64,000 bases of DNA from Acetobacter peroxydans (GTDB taxonomy: Bacteria > Pseudomonadota > Alphaproteobacteria > Acetobacterales > Acetobacteraceae). Under the pieces are notes generated by a model. It did no database searches. It had not been told where the DNA came from and saw nothing but the letters and a program-made list of their open reading frames with translations. Position numbers and translations under genes: made by a program. The stretch spans positions 124,001-188,000 of the forward strand of contig NZ_BJMV01000005.1 of assembly GCF_006539345.1 (NCBI RefSeq), in the 5' to 3' direction. This document shows positions 17,548 to 27,588 of the stretch, one piece after another. The first letter of the stretch is position 1, and each line of letters begins with the position of its first letter.

Positions 17548-18120
17548 TTACAGGAGCCTGACCCGCCAGCGCACATGACGGGTCAGGGCCAGCCATGCTC
17601 CAGCGGCCATGTCCAGAGCAGGCAAGGCAGTCGCCTCAGGGGCAATAACACCCTGCATCAACCCCACCAGAACAGATGGCGCGGCCATAACCAGCGCCTG
17701 TGTGCCGTCCGGCAGTTCGGTCTCCAGCCAGTGCATCAACCGGGCCGTGAACTGCCGCCAGCTTTCCCCTTCCGGCGGTGCAAAATCGACATCCTGGGTC
17801 AGCGCCTGCACGGCATCTGCAGGCAGGGCAGACAGAGCGGCCCCGGTCCACCGGCCAAAATCACGGGCACGCAGGGCGGAACAGCCACGAATGCCCCCTC
17901 CACCAGCACAATCAGCCTGCCCTCTGTCAGCCAGAAGGGTGGCAATGGTGGGAGCATCGTCCAGCGCACAGAAAACCGGCAGGCTCCGTGGGCACAAGGC
18001 CTCAATACGCGGCGGCGGCACGCAACAGCCCGGCACCGACAGATCCACCCCCGGCGCAATGACACCCCGCACGGTCTCCACCGCAGGCGGCAATGCCAGA
18101 CAGAAAAGCCGGATAGCCAT
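17548..18120 (-). CDS. Histidine-phosphatase-like protein, catalytic motif lost
   Basis: The 190-aa protein keeps the later part of a CobC/phosphoglycerate-mutase fold: DFGRWTG..LSALP, then PPEGESW..F..R and a hydrophobic strand where the second catalytic His is expected. At the N-terminus the family has RHG(E/Q)T; here the same place reads LFCLALPPAVETVRG, with no RHG. The second His is also absent (ALVMAAPSVLVG). It is probably a pseudoenzyme. Its position before cbtBA suggests cobalt or cobalamin metabolism, where CobC acts. The ATG at 18120 is used; an open extension to 18276 looks non-coding. Confidence 0.6.
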   Translation of the reverse strand: MAIRLFCLALPPAVETVRGVIAPGVDLSVPGCCVPPPRIEALCPRSLPVFCALDDAPTIATLLADRGQADCAGGGGIRGCSALRARDFGRWTGAALSALPADAVQALTQDVDFAPPEGESWRQFTARLMHWLETELPDGTQALVMAAPSVLVGLMQGVIAPEATALPALDMAAGAWLALTRHVRWRVRLL

Positions 18121-18290
18121 CAGCCCACCCGTCGGCTGGACTGCTTCACCCTGCATCCACCGTGGACATGACCGAACTCCCTTCTTCATCCCATGCACGC
18201 GATGAACAGCATGATGCTTTACACAGGCTCGGGCGGATGAAACAAAGATACGCGCTCCTGCCCGCTTCCTGACCAAGCTGGATCATACTG

Positions 18291-20108
18291 GTGAACGAAA
18301 CACAACCAACCGCTTCCCCGACGGACAGAAACGCGCCAGCCGCAGGCACACCAGATACCAGCAGAACAAACCGGCTGGCACATCGACTGGCGGATGGGCT
18401 GCGCAAACCTCTGTTCTGGATCGTACTGCTGGCTGTCGTGCTGCGCCTGCCCGGACTGGGCTGGGGGCTGCCGGCCTCGGACGGATGGGATGATGACGGG
18501 GTAGCCCCGCGCAATTTTCTGGTCGGACTGGCACAGACCTACGTGCCAGGAGCGTTTTTCACCTACCCGCCCCTGCACATGATCTGGCTGACACTGCTCA
18601 ACCTGCCCGTGGTAGGCGTGGCACTTGCCCATGCGCCCGCTTACACGCAGCAGGCGGTTATCGACACGTTCATTCATGTGCCTTACATGACCAGTTTCGC
18701 CTTTACGGCCCGCGTGCTCAGCGTGCTCATGGCGGTTGGCACGCTGCTGCTGATCAACCGCCTGACCGCGCTTGTAGCGGGGCGAGTGGCGGGGCTGTGC
18801 GCGGCGGCGGCCTGCGCGCTTAACTGCGGCATGGTCTATTACGGGCAGGTCACCAATCTGGATGGGCCATACCTGTTCTGGGCGGTGCTGAGCCTGTGGG
18901 CGTGGATGCGTTTTCTGGTCGCGGGGGACCTCCGCAGCCTACGCTGGGCCGCCCTGTCTGCCGCTGCTGCCATCGCCACCAAGGATCAGGCCTATGCGGT
19001 TTTCCTCCTGACCCTACCGGCTTCTTTCCTGCTGTCGCTCATGCTTGACCCAGCGGCCCGACGACGCGCTCCGGCCCTTGTCCTGCCCATGCTGCGCTGG
19101 GCGGCCATCAGTCTGGGCCTGCTGCTGCTGGTGGACGGCGCCATAACCAATCCGTCCGGCTTTGCACGCCGCATGGCGTTTCTGCGCGGCCCGGCCAGTC
19201 AGGATTTCATGGCCTATACGGCCGACATAACCGGGCGCCTGCGACTGGCTGCCGACATGATGGGAGATTTTCCACGTTTCTACCCAGCCGCCACAGCCCT
19301 GCTGGCCGTAGCCGGACTGGTGCTGATGTGGCGCACCACGCGCGCGCGGCCCTCCTTGCGGGTAGCCGGACTGGTGCCCGTTCTGGCGGCGCTATCCTTC
19401 ACGCTGTTTTTCAATGCGCTTGCGTTACGCACGGATAACCGCTTCTTACTGCCGCAATCGCTTTTCATCGCCCCGTATATCGGACTGGCCTGCGCCCGGC
19501 TTCTGGCATTGAAACAGGCCCCCCTTTACCAGGCGGCCCGTGTGGGGCTGGCCGGACTGGCGGCCATAGCCCTGTGGCGCTGCGCGGGACTGGACGCCGC
19601 CATGCTGAATGACCCGCGTTACGATGCCGAACGCTGGATGGCCACGCACGTTCGGCCCGGCGATACACTGGAAGCGTACGGCCGCAATGCCTTCCTGCCC
19701 CGCTTGCCCCAGGCAGCGCACCTGACCCGACTGGACACCATCGCACTGAAACGCCGCAACCCGCTGCCCGGTGTAACGGAGTCCATAGCCCCGTTCTCGC
19801 AGATAGAGGAACGCAAGCCCCGCTTTCTGGTTGTTCCTGATTTTTGGGCACGCGATTTCCTACCACATCCGGCCCCAACAGGAAGCCAGTGGGGCATCAG
19901 AATACCTCGTGTCTTAGAAAATTCTCGGAACAACACACAGGAAAGCGCCTTCCTCAGCGCTTTGTTCGACAACAGGCTACCCTACCGGCTGGCGCTCAAA
20001 GCACGCTACACGTCCTTCCTGCCAGCGCCTGAAGGGTATGAAAGTCTGGGACAAACCATATTCATTTTCGAACGCGTGCCAGACCAGCCTTCACGAAAGG
20101 CGGACTGA
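18291..20108 (+). CDS. GT-C fold glycosyltransferase (GT39/ArnT-like), integral membrane
   Basis: The 605-aa protein has at least ten predicted helices. An early luminal loop contains SDGWDDDGVAPRN, in the position of the acidic catalytic motif of polyprenyl-phosphate-dependent glycosyltransferases, and TYPPLHMIW follows. A periplasmic C-terminal domain of about 170 residues ends the protein. Such enzymes move a sugar from a lipid carrier onto a periplasmic acceptor; donor and acceptor are unknown. The start is a GTG at 18291 with only a weak ribosome-binding site. It is divergent from the phosphatase-like gene and convergent with bcsA. Confidence 0.75.
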   Translation: MNETQPTASPTDRNAPAAGTPDTSRTNRLAHRLADGLRKPLFWIVLLAVVLRLPGLGWGLPASDGWDDDGVAPRNFLVGLAQTYVPGAFFTYPPLHMIWLTLLNLPVVGVALAHAPAYTQQAVIDTFIHVPYMTSFAFTARVLSVLMAVGTLLLINRLTALVAGRVAGLCAAAACALNCGMVYYGQVTNLDGPYLFWAVLSLWAWMRFLVAGDLRSLRWAALSAAAAIATKDQAYAVFLLTLPASFLLSLMLDPAARRRAPALVLPMLRWAAISLGLLLLVDGAITNPSGFARRMAFLRGPASQDFMAYTADITGRLRLAADMMGDFPRFYPAATALLAVAGLVLMWRTTRARPSLRVAGLVPVLAALSFTLFFNALALRTDNRFLLPQSLFIAPYIGLACARLLALKQAPLYQAARVGLAGLAAIALWRCAGLDAAMLNDPRYDAERWMATHVRPGDTLEAYGRNAFLPRLPQAAHLTRLDTIALKRRNPLPGVTESIAPFSQIEERKPRFLVVPDFWARDFLPHPAPTGSQWGIRIPRVLENSRNNTQESAFLSALFDNRLPYRLALKARYTSFLPAPEGYESLGQTIFIFERVPDQPSRKAD

Positions 20109-20283
20109 AAATCAGGAACCCACATATGTGGCGCACGGATTTTCCAGAACGGTTTCGATACCCGACAGGGCGCAGAGCAACATCTCATCGTCAGCAGACC
20201 TCAGGCTCTGACAAAGTGCCCAGCTTACCAGGCAACTTTACACACCGTATCCGGTCACCATCCGTTCTCGCCGCCCAACTTCC

Positions 20284-20314
20284 CTGATTACGCCCGGCCA
20301 CAGGGCGTAATCAG
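20284..20314. terminator. Symmetrical hairpin at the end of bcsA
   Basis: CTGATTACGCCC and GGGCGTAATCAG form a perfect 12-bp stem with a 7-nt loop, overlapping the bcsA stop codon. No T-run follows in either direction, so it may be a weak or Rho-assisted bidirectional terminator or a 3'-end stabiliser between the convergent GT-C gene and bcs operon. Confidence 0.45.
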
Positions 20315-22407
20315 ACCTGCCGAGCACGCCGCAGGATAACAAGCATCAGAAGGTTTGCGATACTACGCGTCAGAATCGTCAGACTATGGAAAGGCTTGTC
20401 GTTGGAATAGTTGCTCCACTGTGACCAGGCATCGCTACGCCCGAAAATCATTTCGATAATGGCCGTCTCGTCCTGTGTGTCGCGGCTCATCCATTCAAGC
20501 CTGACCAGAACATCGCGCTGATTGACGATGCGCGCCGGAACGCACGTGGTAATCTTGTCGCGCTTGTTGATGTATTCGACCTCCACCACCTGCACACCCT
20601 GTGGAAGCGGGCCGAGCATCGTGACCGACAGGCCACCTTTCGAAAGATCCTGTGTCTGTGCGGGATAACGCTTGCCCTGTTCAGGATCGCGCAGAACAAT
20701 ATCAAGCTGCGCCGAAATGCGCGGAGCGCGGCGCACCTGCCTGCGCTCATAACCGACAGTAACAGCCGCCAGCACGATCAGAAGATTAGCCGTCGTCCAA
20801 AGCAGGTTCATGCCGTACGTCTGGAACAGGACAGGCGTCGCCCGGTGGTCAATCATGCCGTGTATGCCAAAAAACGACGCTATAACCAGCAGGCAGCCAA
20901 TAACGATATTAGGTCTGACCATGCGGGTATCGAGATAGTCCTTTGTAATAAGGCCACCTTTTGCCGTTACATTGAACGTCCCGCGCCTGGGAGCAAAAAA
21001 CGCCACCACCACGACAGGCGCCAGAAAAGTGGCGATCGCGGTTTCATAAACATAATTCCAGATGGAGTAACGCCACCGCCCCTGCATACGCGACTGCGTC
21101 AACACAGACTGGAGCAGATGCGGTACAACATAGGTCATGACCGCCAGAGGCGTGGCATAAATGATATTCTCCCCGAAGAACAGAAAGGCCATTGGAGCCA
21201 GAAGGAAAATAATACGGGGAATGGGAAAGAAAAAATGCAGCATGGCTGACAGGTAGCAAAAGCGCTGCCCCAAACTGAGACCCCGCCCCAGCAAAGGATT
21301 ATCGGTGCGGAAAATCTGCACCATCCCGCGTGCCCACCGGATGCGCTGCCCAACATGCAACGCCAGACTTTCAGTGGCGAGGCCGCCGGCCAGGGTTTCT
21401 CTCAGATAGGCGGACTCCCAGCCCTTGCGCTGCATTCTCAACGATGTGTGGGCGTCTTCCGTAACGGTTTCAACAGCAAAGCCATCTATGCTGACCAGAG
21501 CCGTGCGGCGCAGAACGGCACAGGAACCGCAAAATAGCGTTGCGTTCCAGAAATCATTGCCCGGCTGCACAAGACCATAGAAGAGATTGCTTTCGGGCGG
21601 AATATGCTCAGAAATGTCGAGATTTCTCTGAAACGGGTCGAGAGAATAGAAATGCTGCGGCGTTTGAATTAGTGAAATGTCCCGGTTCTGCACCATCCAC
21701 CCGACAGTACGGATCAGGAAGCTTTTGACCGGAATATGATCACAGTCGAAAACCGCGATCAGTTCGCTGCTCGTATGCGCCAGCGCATGGTTGAGATTGC
21801 CCGCCTTGGCGTGCTGGTTATTGGCGCGGATGACGTAATTGACCCCCACCTCATCAGCGAAATTACGGAATTCTGGCCTGCGCCCGTCATCAAGCAGATA
21901 GACGTGCAGCCTGTCGGCAGGCCAGTCCATGGCCATGGCCGCCAGAACGGTATTTCTGACAACAGACAGGTCTTCATTATAGGTCGGAATAAAAACATCG
22001 ACACTAGGCCAGAGACTTTCATCGTCTGGCAGCGGACATTCCTTTCTGTTAAGCGGCCATACAAGCTGCATGTAACCCAGAAACAGAATGATCCATGAAT
22101 AGACCTCTGCAAAGAGCAGTGTCAGCATCAGGCTTGTCTGAAACCAGTTCTCGAACTCAAGCGTATAGGACAGCCGCCAGAAAATATAACGCAGCGATAT
22201 GAAGGTAGAAAGGCCCATCATCAGCAGTCGCGCAAAATGTCCGGGCCTGCGACGGATGACCAGCGTGCAGAGCAGAATAGCGATGCTCAGATAAGCCTGT
22301 GCTGCAAGCGAGATCATGGCCTGGCTCGCGGTCAGCACAAGCAGGGTGCCCAGCAGAATCAGGATATACGGCGTCGCTCTGCCTATTCTTTCCGAGGGGG
22401 ACATCAT
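20311..22407 (-). CDS. bcsA: Cellulose synthase catalytic subunit BcsA
   Basis: The protein (698 aa from this start) is an inner-membrane GT2 synthase polymerising UDP-glucose into beta-1,4-glucan. Visible motifs are DDG (about 173), DCD (about 221), TED (about 316) and the QRIRW product-binding motif (about 354). Membrane helices lie before and after the GT domain. The C-terminal PilZ domain has RQVRR (about 556) and DLSKGG (about 587), the RxxxR and DxSxxG signature for c-di-GMP activation. In acetic acid bacteria bcsA is often fused to bcsB; here it is separate and last in the operon. The start is uncertain: an open TTG at 22443 would overlap bcsC, and ATGs lie at 22407 and 22404. Confidence 0.92.
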   Translation of the reverse strand: MMSPSERIGRATPYILILLGTLLVLTASQAMISLAAQAYLSIAILLCTLVIRRRPGHFARLLMMGLSTFISLRYIFWRLSYTLEFENWFQTSLMLTLLFAEVYSWIILFLGYMQLVWPLNRKECPLPDDESLWPSVDVFIPTYNEDLSVVRNTVLAAMAMDWPADRLHVYLLDDGRRPEFRNFADEVGVNYVIRANNQHAKAGNLNHALAHTSSELIAVFDCDHIPVKSFLIRTVGWMVQNRDISLIQTPQHFYSLDPFQRNLDISEHIPPESNLFYGLVQPGNDFWNATLFCGSCAVLRRTALVSIDGFAVETVTEDAHTSLRMQRKGWESAYLRETLAGGLATESLALHVGQRIRWARGMVQIFRTDNPLLGRGLSLGQRFCYLSAMLHFFFPIPRIIFLLAPMAFLFFGENIIYATPLAVMTYVVPHLLQSVLTQSRMQGRWRYSIWNYVYETAIATFLAPVVVVAFFAPRRGTFNVTAKGGLITKDYLDTRMVRPNIVIGCLLVIASFFGIHGMIDHRATPVLFQTYGMNLLWTTANLLIVLAAVTVGYERRQVRRAPRISAQLDIVLRDPEQGKRYPAQTQDLSKGGLSVTMLGPLPQGVQVVEVEYINKRDKITTCVPARIVNQRDVLVRLEWMSRDTQDETAIIEMIFGRSDAWSQWSNYSNDKPFHSLTILTRSIANLLMLVILRRARQV

Positions 22408-22423
22408 GAGACCGGACACCGCC

Positions 22424-25400
22424 TTAGTGGCCAAAGCTGTCAAAGGTGTAATGCGCCATAAGAAAGGCTGTCAGCTCCGACCAGTTACCGGCGCGGCTGT
22501 AGCCGACCTGCAAGCCCAGACGCAGCGCGGGTGTAGCCTGATAGACGACCTTGCCCATCACATTGCCCGCGGCGCCGCTGGCTGACTGACGCCCTTGCGT
22601 CGCCGGGGAAACGGCGCTCTTCTGCAATCCGTCATTCAGTGGGAAATAATCAGAGCCGTTACTGCGATAATGCTGGAAACCACCTTCACCACGCAGCAGC
22701 CATGTCCACATGTCGCGATGGCCAGACCACTCCAGCGGAACCATGATGGCGTAGTATTCCTGCGGTGAGAAATATCCCCCCTGCCCCCAGGTAAACAGAT
22801 CGCTGTTCCGTCTATAGCCATAATAGGAAAAATCGAGCCCGGCACGGACACGCTGGCGTTCCTGATCGTTCCATATCGTGGCGATGCCTCCGGCATGGGC
22901 ATCCACTTCCGTATTGGAAACAACATGCGTGCCATCCAGATACGCAAAGCCGGCGCCAGCGTACAAACTCCACGCCCGGCGCACCCATTCAAACATGCCC
23001 TCGCCGTATTCGCGTGTGACGGCACCCCATGTCCGTCCTGAAACCGGGTCTTTCATGCCGGCATAGGACAATTCGCTATTCGTCACCATCTGCCGCCCGC
23101 CACTCAAACGCAGCACCAGGTCACGCGTCAGATGCGGGGCGAATTCGATATCGCCCAGGATATTGGCAATGGGGAAACCAAGCGGAGATGAGCCGATATC
23201 CGCGCTGAACCAATGATTGACGTAATTGATATTCAGCCCCACGCCCTGCACGTTATAATTATGCCCCGACCCGCTGCAGCGGCCCGTACTGATAATTGTC
23301 GCGCATTGCCCGAACTGGTGGTTGGACGACGTATTGGCCAGCGGATTACCCGTAAACAGGAATGTCGGGGCAATGGAAAATGATATCCGGTGATTCCAGG
23401 ATTCAAACGGCAGGGTGCCTGTGATCGGCACCGCCAGTTCGGTCAACTGCCCCAGCCCGCCATCACCCGTGCGGTTACGCACGTAAAAATTCCCGTCAAG
23501 CTGAGAAGACAGGGAATCATGCAGGTACACGATGGAACGGTTATTGGCCTCAGACGTCGTATCAGCCGGCAGTTCATGATAGGCGGCTGGCAGGGTAGCG
23601 CCCCGCAGATCCTGATACCCGGATTCAATCAGCGGCCAGCGATAATCTGGCTTGAGCACGTCGTGCCGATCGCAGGCATCGCCATTGTCGCTTTCGCATT
23701 CAATACTCTGGACGTGCTCCATGGCGGCAAGCTGGCTGCGCGTATCATCATGAGCCTGTGCGTTTTCCGCCACGGCAGACCACGTTTCAGGCGCTTCCGG
23801 CGCTAGGGTCTGAAGCTTCTGTGTCAGGCTTGCCGCTGTTGCCGCATCATCCGCCATGGTGGCCTCGTGCACTGCGGCACGCAGGATACGGGGGTCGTCC
23901 GGGCGGCTTTTCAACGCGTCCATATCTTCGGCCAGAGCCTGTGCCGGCTTATTCTTAGCCTCATACACGCGGGCCAGCGCCAGCCGGGACTGTACGGCAT
24001 CAGGATGGGTTGCCGTATAGGGCTGCACCAGCCGCAGCGCGTCATCAGGCCAGCCATTCTTGACGAGAGCATCAGCCTGAATGGCCATCAGCCCGTCTTC
24101 GACCTGATTTCTGGTTTGTGTTTCGTGTTCAGTCGGCTCCTGCCCCGGTTCCTGTATCCCGGCATCATAGGCGTTCAGATTGGCCAACACATCCCGCTGC
24201 GCCTGTTTCTGGAGCGCCGCGGAATTCGACAGGGCCATAATATGCAGGTAAAGCCCGGCGTAGCTCAGCCTCTGGGACGGCGAAACACCACTGGCCTGCG
24301 CCTCTCCCTTTTTCAGCACATCATAGGCAGCCTGCGCTTCATCATGCCGGAGCAGCGCGCTTGCCACCAACAACGCCCTCTGGCCCGAAGGATCGGGGCG
24401 GTCTGCCAGCGCTTTCAGCCCCGTAACGGCCGAAGAGCCAAGACGTTCAGCCGCACTGATATCGGATTCAGCCTGCGCGCGCTCCATCACCCGGTGCATG
24501 TCCTGCGTCAGCGCCGCAGGCGGAAGCCGCCGGATCAGGGCTTCGGAGGTTGCGAAATCATTCTGCCCGTCCGCGTAGAGAGCGGCGGCTGTCAGCGCCT
24601 CCCGAGAGGGGTGGGGCTGATCCGTCAGGACAGCCATGATGGCGCGCCCCTGGTCGGCATGATGGGTCGCAGCAAGGGCCTGCGCCAGTTTCAGCCGCAC
24701 CCACGGATCATTGGGCGTGGTTTCCACGGCTTCGTTCAGCAGGGAAACCCGCTCGTCATCATCCGTTGTCTGCCCGGCCTGCTGCACAAGCCGCGCGCTA
24801 TGCACCCGTGCCGCAAGTGCCGAACTGGTATAGCCGCTTTCCTGAATGAGTCTTTCAGCATCCTCTATCCGGCCATCCTGTAGCAGCATGTTCACCAGCA
24901 TTGCGACAGCGCCGGAATTACGGGGCATACGTGAGACGACACCACGATACGCCTCTTCCGCCTCGGCCCTGTGGCCCAGCTTCGTTTCAAGCTGGGCGCG
25001 GAATAACAGTGCCACTGTCTGCTGACCGGGTATCTGCGCCAGACGTGTAATGTCGCGCCGGGCGTCATCATACCGGCGGGTGGCGAGCGCCCGCGCGATC
25101 TGGGCGGGCAGCGGGCTGTTACCCGCCATGCCCTGACGGACACCAGCCAGTGCAGCACTCCACTGACCCGCCGTTGCGGGGTCGGCCTCCATAGCCAGCT
25201 TGAAATTCTGTTCGGCCCGCTGCCAGTCATGCTGGCGTTCCGCCACAAGCCCCACGCCGCCCAGTGCTGCCGCATCCTTGGCATTATAGGCCAATGCCTG
25301 CTGGAAGCCTTTTTCGGCTTCATCGACATGGCCCGCATTAAGCTGGCTGAACGCATCAATCCGGGCCGTATCGGCGTCGATGCGCTTCTGCTCTTCCCGC

Positions 25401-26380
25401 GCCTTTTCCAGCCTGTCGGCAATTTCGGCATCTTTGGGATGCTGAGTCAGCCATTCGTAATAGAGCGGAATGGACGAACCTCGGACGGCCAGCCACAGCA
25501 GTGTCTGACGCCACGCATCGTAAGCCTGACGTCGAATACGCGGCGAAACATCGGCCAGTGCCAGTTTCTTGACCCCATCCAGCCCCAGAAGGCGCGAGGT
25601 CTCACGGTAGGTCAGGATACGGTAGTAAAGAAGCTGCGCATCAAGGTCTGCTGGGTTTCGTTTCAACCATTCCCGCAGGCGCGTTACTGCTTCCTGATAA
25701 CCGAGAATGGTTGAGCCCAGAACCGTGTAATATTCCAGCGCAAGATCCTGCGGGGGCGGTGCGTTCCCGAACAGGGCCTTGTACGCCATGGCGGCCTGCA
25801 GCATTTTGCCCGCAGCCGCCAGTGCCCGAGCCTGCGCAAGGCGCTCGGGATCGACCGGGTTGGCGGCAATCACATCGCGCAGGGCCGCGCGCATATCCAA
25901 CGATGCGCCCACACTTTCCATACGGGCCAGCGTATTTTCAGCCCCGGCCAGATCGCCCAGCCCTTTCTGCGCGCTCCCGAGCAAAAGCAGCGCCTGCGCG
26001 TTCTGCGGCGCTATGTCCAGTGCACGGTTAGCCGTATCCTGCGCATGTTTGAACTGATGCTGGGCCAGCCAGTATTCAGTTTCGGAAATCAGACGGTTCA
26101 GCAATGCGCTATCCTGTGCGCTCGCGTCGTTGGCCGACTGAAGCGCCAGCCTGACAGGCACATCCTGCACCGGCGACAAAGCCGTTGTAGCTGCCAGACC
26201 GCCGGGGTCGCCAATCACCCCCTGCGCCAGACCGGAAGACAGGGTGCCACCCCACAGCGTGCCCACCGCGCCAAGCCACGCCAGACGCCGACCAGCACGC
26301 GACACCACAGCCTGCGGCATCGCTTTAAGAACTATCAGGCGGGAACGTTCCATGATTGGGCCGGGCACGGTCTTTACCAT
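22424..26380 (-). CDS. bcsC: Cellulose synthase subunit BcsC (TPR / outer-membrane porin)
   Basis: The 1318-aa protein starts with a signal peptide (cleavage near GLAQG). A long array of TPR-like repeats follows (about residues 80-930), for example LGSAQKGLGDLAGAENTLAR and ALGGVGLVAERQHDWQRAEQ. The BcsC C-terminal beta-barrel (about 980-1318) begins after AAYHELPADTTSEANN and forms the outer-membrane cellulose channel. The length fits the family. The start is 8 bp after the bcsY stop; a second ATG at 26353 is possible. bcsA follows immediately. Confidence 0.92.
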   Translation of the reverse strand: MVKTVPGPIMERSRLIVLKAMPQAVVSRAGRRLAWLGAVGTLWGGTLSSGLAQGVIGDPGGLAATTALSPVQDVPVRLALQSANDASAQDSALLNRLISETEYWLAQHQFKHAQDTANRALDIAPQNAQALLLLGSAQKGLGDLAGAENTLARMESVGASLDMRAALRDVIAANPVDPERLAQARALAAAGKMLQAAMAYKALFGNAPPPQDLALEYYTVLGSTILGYQEAVTRLREWLKRNPADLDAQLLYYRILTYRETSRLLGLDGVKKLALADVSPRIRRQAYDAWRQTLLWLAVRGSSIPLYYEWLTQHPKDAEIADRLEKAREEQKRIDADTARIDAFSQLNAGHVDEAEKGFQQALAYNAKDAAALGGVGLVAERQHDWQRAEQNFKLAMEADPATAGQWSAALAGVRQGMAGNSPLPAQIARALATRRYDDARRDITRLAQIPGQQTVALLFRAQLETKLGHRAEAEEAYRGVVSRMPRNSGAVAMLVNMLLQDGRIEDAERLIQESGYTSSALAARVHSARLVQQAGQTTDDDERVSLLNEAVETTPNDPWVRLKLAQALAATHHADQGRAIMAVLTDQPHPSREALTAAALYADGQNDFATSEALIRRLPPAALTQDMHRVMERAQAESDISAAERLGSSAVTGLKALADRPDPSGQRALLVASALLRHDEAQAAYDVLKKGEAQASGVSPSQRLSYAGLYLHIMALSNSAALQKQAQRDVLANLNAYDAGIQEPGQEPTEHETQTRNQVEDGLMAIQADALVKNGWPDDALRLVQPYTATHPDAVQSRLALARVYEAKNKPAQALAEDMDALKSRPDDPRILRAAVHEATMADDAATAASLTQKLQTLAPEAPETWSAVAENAQAHDDTRSQLAAMEHVQSIECESDNGDACDRHDVLKPDYRWPLIESGYQDLRGATLPAAYHELPADTTSEANNRSIVYLHDSLSSQLDGNFYVRNRTGDGGLGQLTELAVPITGTLPFESWNHRISFSIAPTFLFTGNPLANTSSNHQFGQCATIISTGRCSGSGHNYNVQGVGLNINYVNHWFSADIGSSPLGFPIANILGDIEFAPHLTRDLVLRLSGGRQMVTNSELSYAGMKDPVSGRTWGAVTREYGEGMFEWVRRAWSLYAGAGFAYLDGTHVVSNTEVDAHAGGIATIWNDQERQRVRAGLDFSYYGYRRNSDLFTWGQGGYFSPQEYYAIMVPLEWSGHRDMWTWLLRGEGGFQHYRSNGSDYFPLNDGLQKSAVSPATQGRQSASGAAGNVMGKVVYQATPALRLGLQVGYSRAGNWSELTAFLMAHYTFDSFGH

Positions 26381-26388
26381 TGGCTGTG

Positions 26389-27549
26389 TCAATGCACACG
26401 TGAGACGGCGGAAAGGCCCGCCAGCGCCATGGCAACCATAGCACATAACGCAATCAGAATGATAACACCCTGTCGGGCCGCGCCAGAGGTGGCGCGATTT
26501 TCGTAGGTGAGCATGGGGCGCTCCACACCAACATAACTCAGCACCGCCGCAAGGGTTGCCCCACCCAGCACAAGCCCCATGGTCAGGTTGTCCGCCGGAA
26601 ACGGCAGCAGATAGGCCGCCAGAACGATGGCAGGCCAGTGCCACAGATACAGCGAATAGGAAATGACCCCGACCGGCGAAAGCGGTTCGACAAACCCACG
26701 ACTGACGGCCTGCGGCTGCATGATAATGAGCATGGTCGCCACGCAGGGCACCAGCGCCGTGAGCGAGGGACAGGCATTACCCAGATCATAAAAAACGGCA
26801 CAGAGTAACAAGGTGAGAATGGCACCGCCATAAGACAGGGCCGCAAACAGGCGCGATTGAGGCAGTGCAGGCAGCACCCATATGACCGTGCCGAGCAGGA
26901 ACTCCCATAACCGCGCAGAGAGGCTGTAATAGGCAGCGTGATCGCCTGTATGAAAAGCGTAAGCGCTGTAAGCGAATGAGGCCGCAAGCATGACATACAG
27001 CAGCATCCGCCGATGATGGAGCAGCGGCAACAGCAGCGCCATCAGAAAAATGACGCCGTAAAACTGCATTTCAAGCGACAGCGACCATGTATGCAAAAAG
27101 GGATAGGCTATGCTCTGCCCTTCAAAATACCCCACATGATGACTGGCCCAGATATTGGAAAGATAGACCAGCGCATAAGCCCCGTTCAGGGCAATATCCG
27201 AACGATCACTCTGCAATACCCACCACAGCATGGCGGCTGAAACAGCCGAGACCATGACCAGCAGGGCAGGCACCAGCCTGTAAAGACGCCGCAGGACAAA
27301 ACGCTCGGGTCGGAAAGGATGTTGCATGAAGGCCGAGCGGCCCATGAAATACCCGGAGATAACGATAAAGATATCGACCCCGATAAAGCCGCCGCTGATC
27401 CAGCCCGCATGAAAAAGCATGACAAGCAGAACGGCCAGCCCACGCAGACCGTCAATGTCACGGCGTCGCCCTGACGGAAAAAATACCGCCCCAAGGCTAC
27501 TTTTCCATGTCTGTGGCGCCGTGAAAGGCTGCATCTGCTTGATCACCAT
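26389..27549 (-). CDS. bcsY: Acyltransferase BcsY (OafA/acyltransferase-3 family)
   Basis: The 386-aa membrane protein has about ten helices and the acyltransferase-3 opening DIDGLRGLAVLLVMLFHAGW, with the conserved Arg and His, then GVDIFIVISGYF. In Komagataeibacter the bcsII operon encodes a homologue, BcsY, proposed to acylate the glucan or a related exopolysaccharide. It sits between the SGNH protein and bcsC, as in bcsII. The ATG at 27549 is used; an ATG five codons later is an alternative. Confidence 0.85.
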   Translation of the reverse strand: MVIKQMQPFTAPQTWKSSLGAVFFPSGRRRDIDGLRGLAVLLVMLFHAGWISGGFIGVDIFIVISGYFMGRSAFMQHPFRPERFVLRRLYRLVPALLVMVSAVSAAMLWWVLQSDRSDIALNGAYALVYLSNIWASHHVGYFEGQSIAYPFLHTWSLSLEMQFYGVIFLMALLLPLLHHRRMLLYVMLAASFAYSAYAFHTGDHAAYYSLSARLWEFLLGTVIWVLPALPQSRLFAALSYGGAILTLLLCAVFYDLGNACPSLTALVPCVATMLIIMQPQAVSRGFVEPLSPVGVISYSLYLWHWPAIVLAAYLLPFPADNLTMGLVLGGATLAAVLSYVGVERPMLTYENRATSGAARQGVIILIALCAMVAMALAGLSAVSRVH

Positions 27550-27588
27550 GTTTCTACGGCCATGCGGCCATAGTGAGAAAGAAACACC

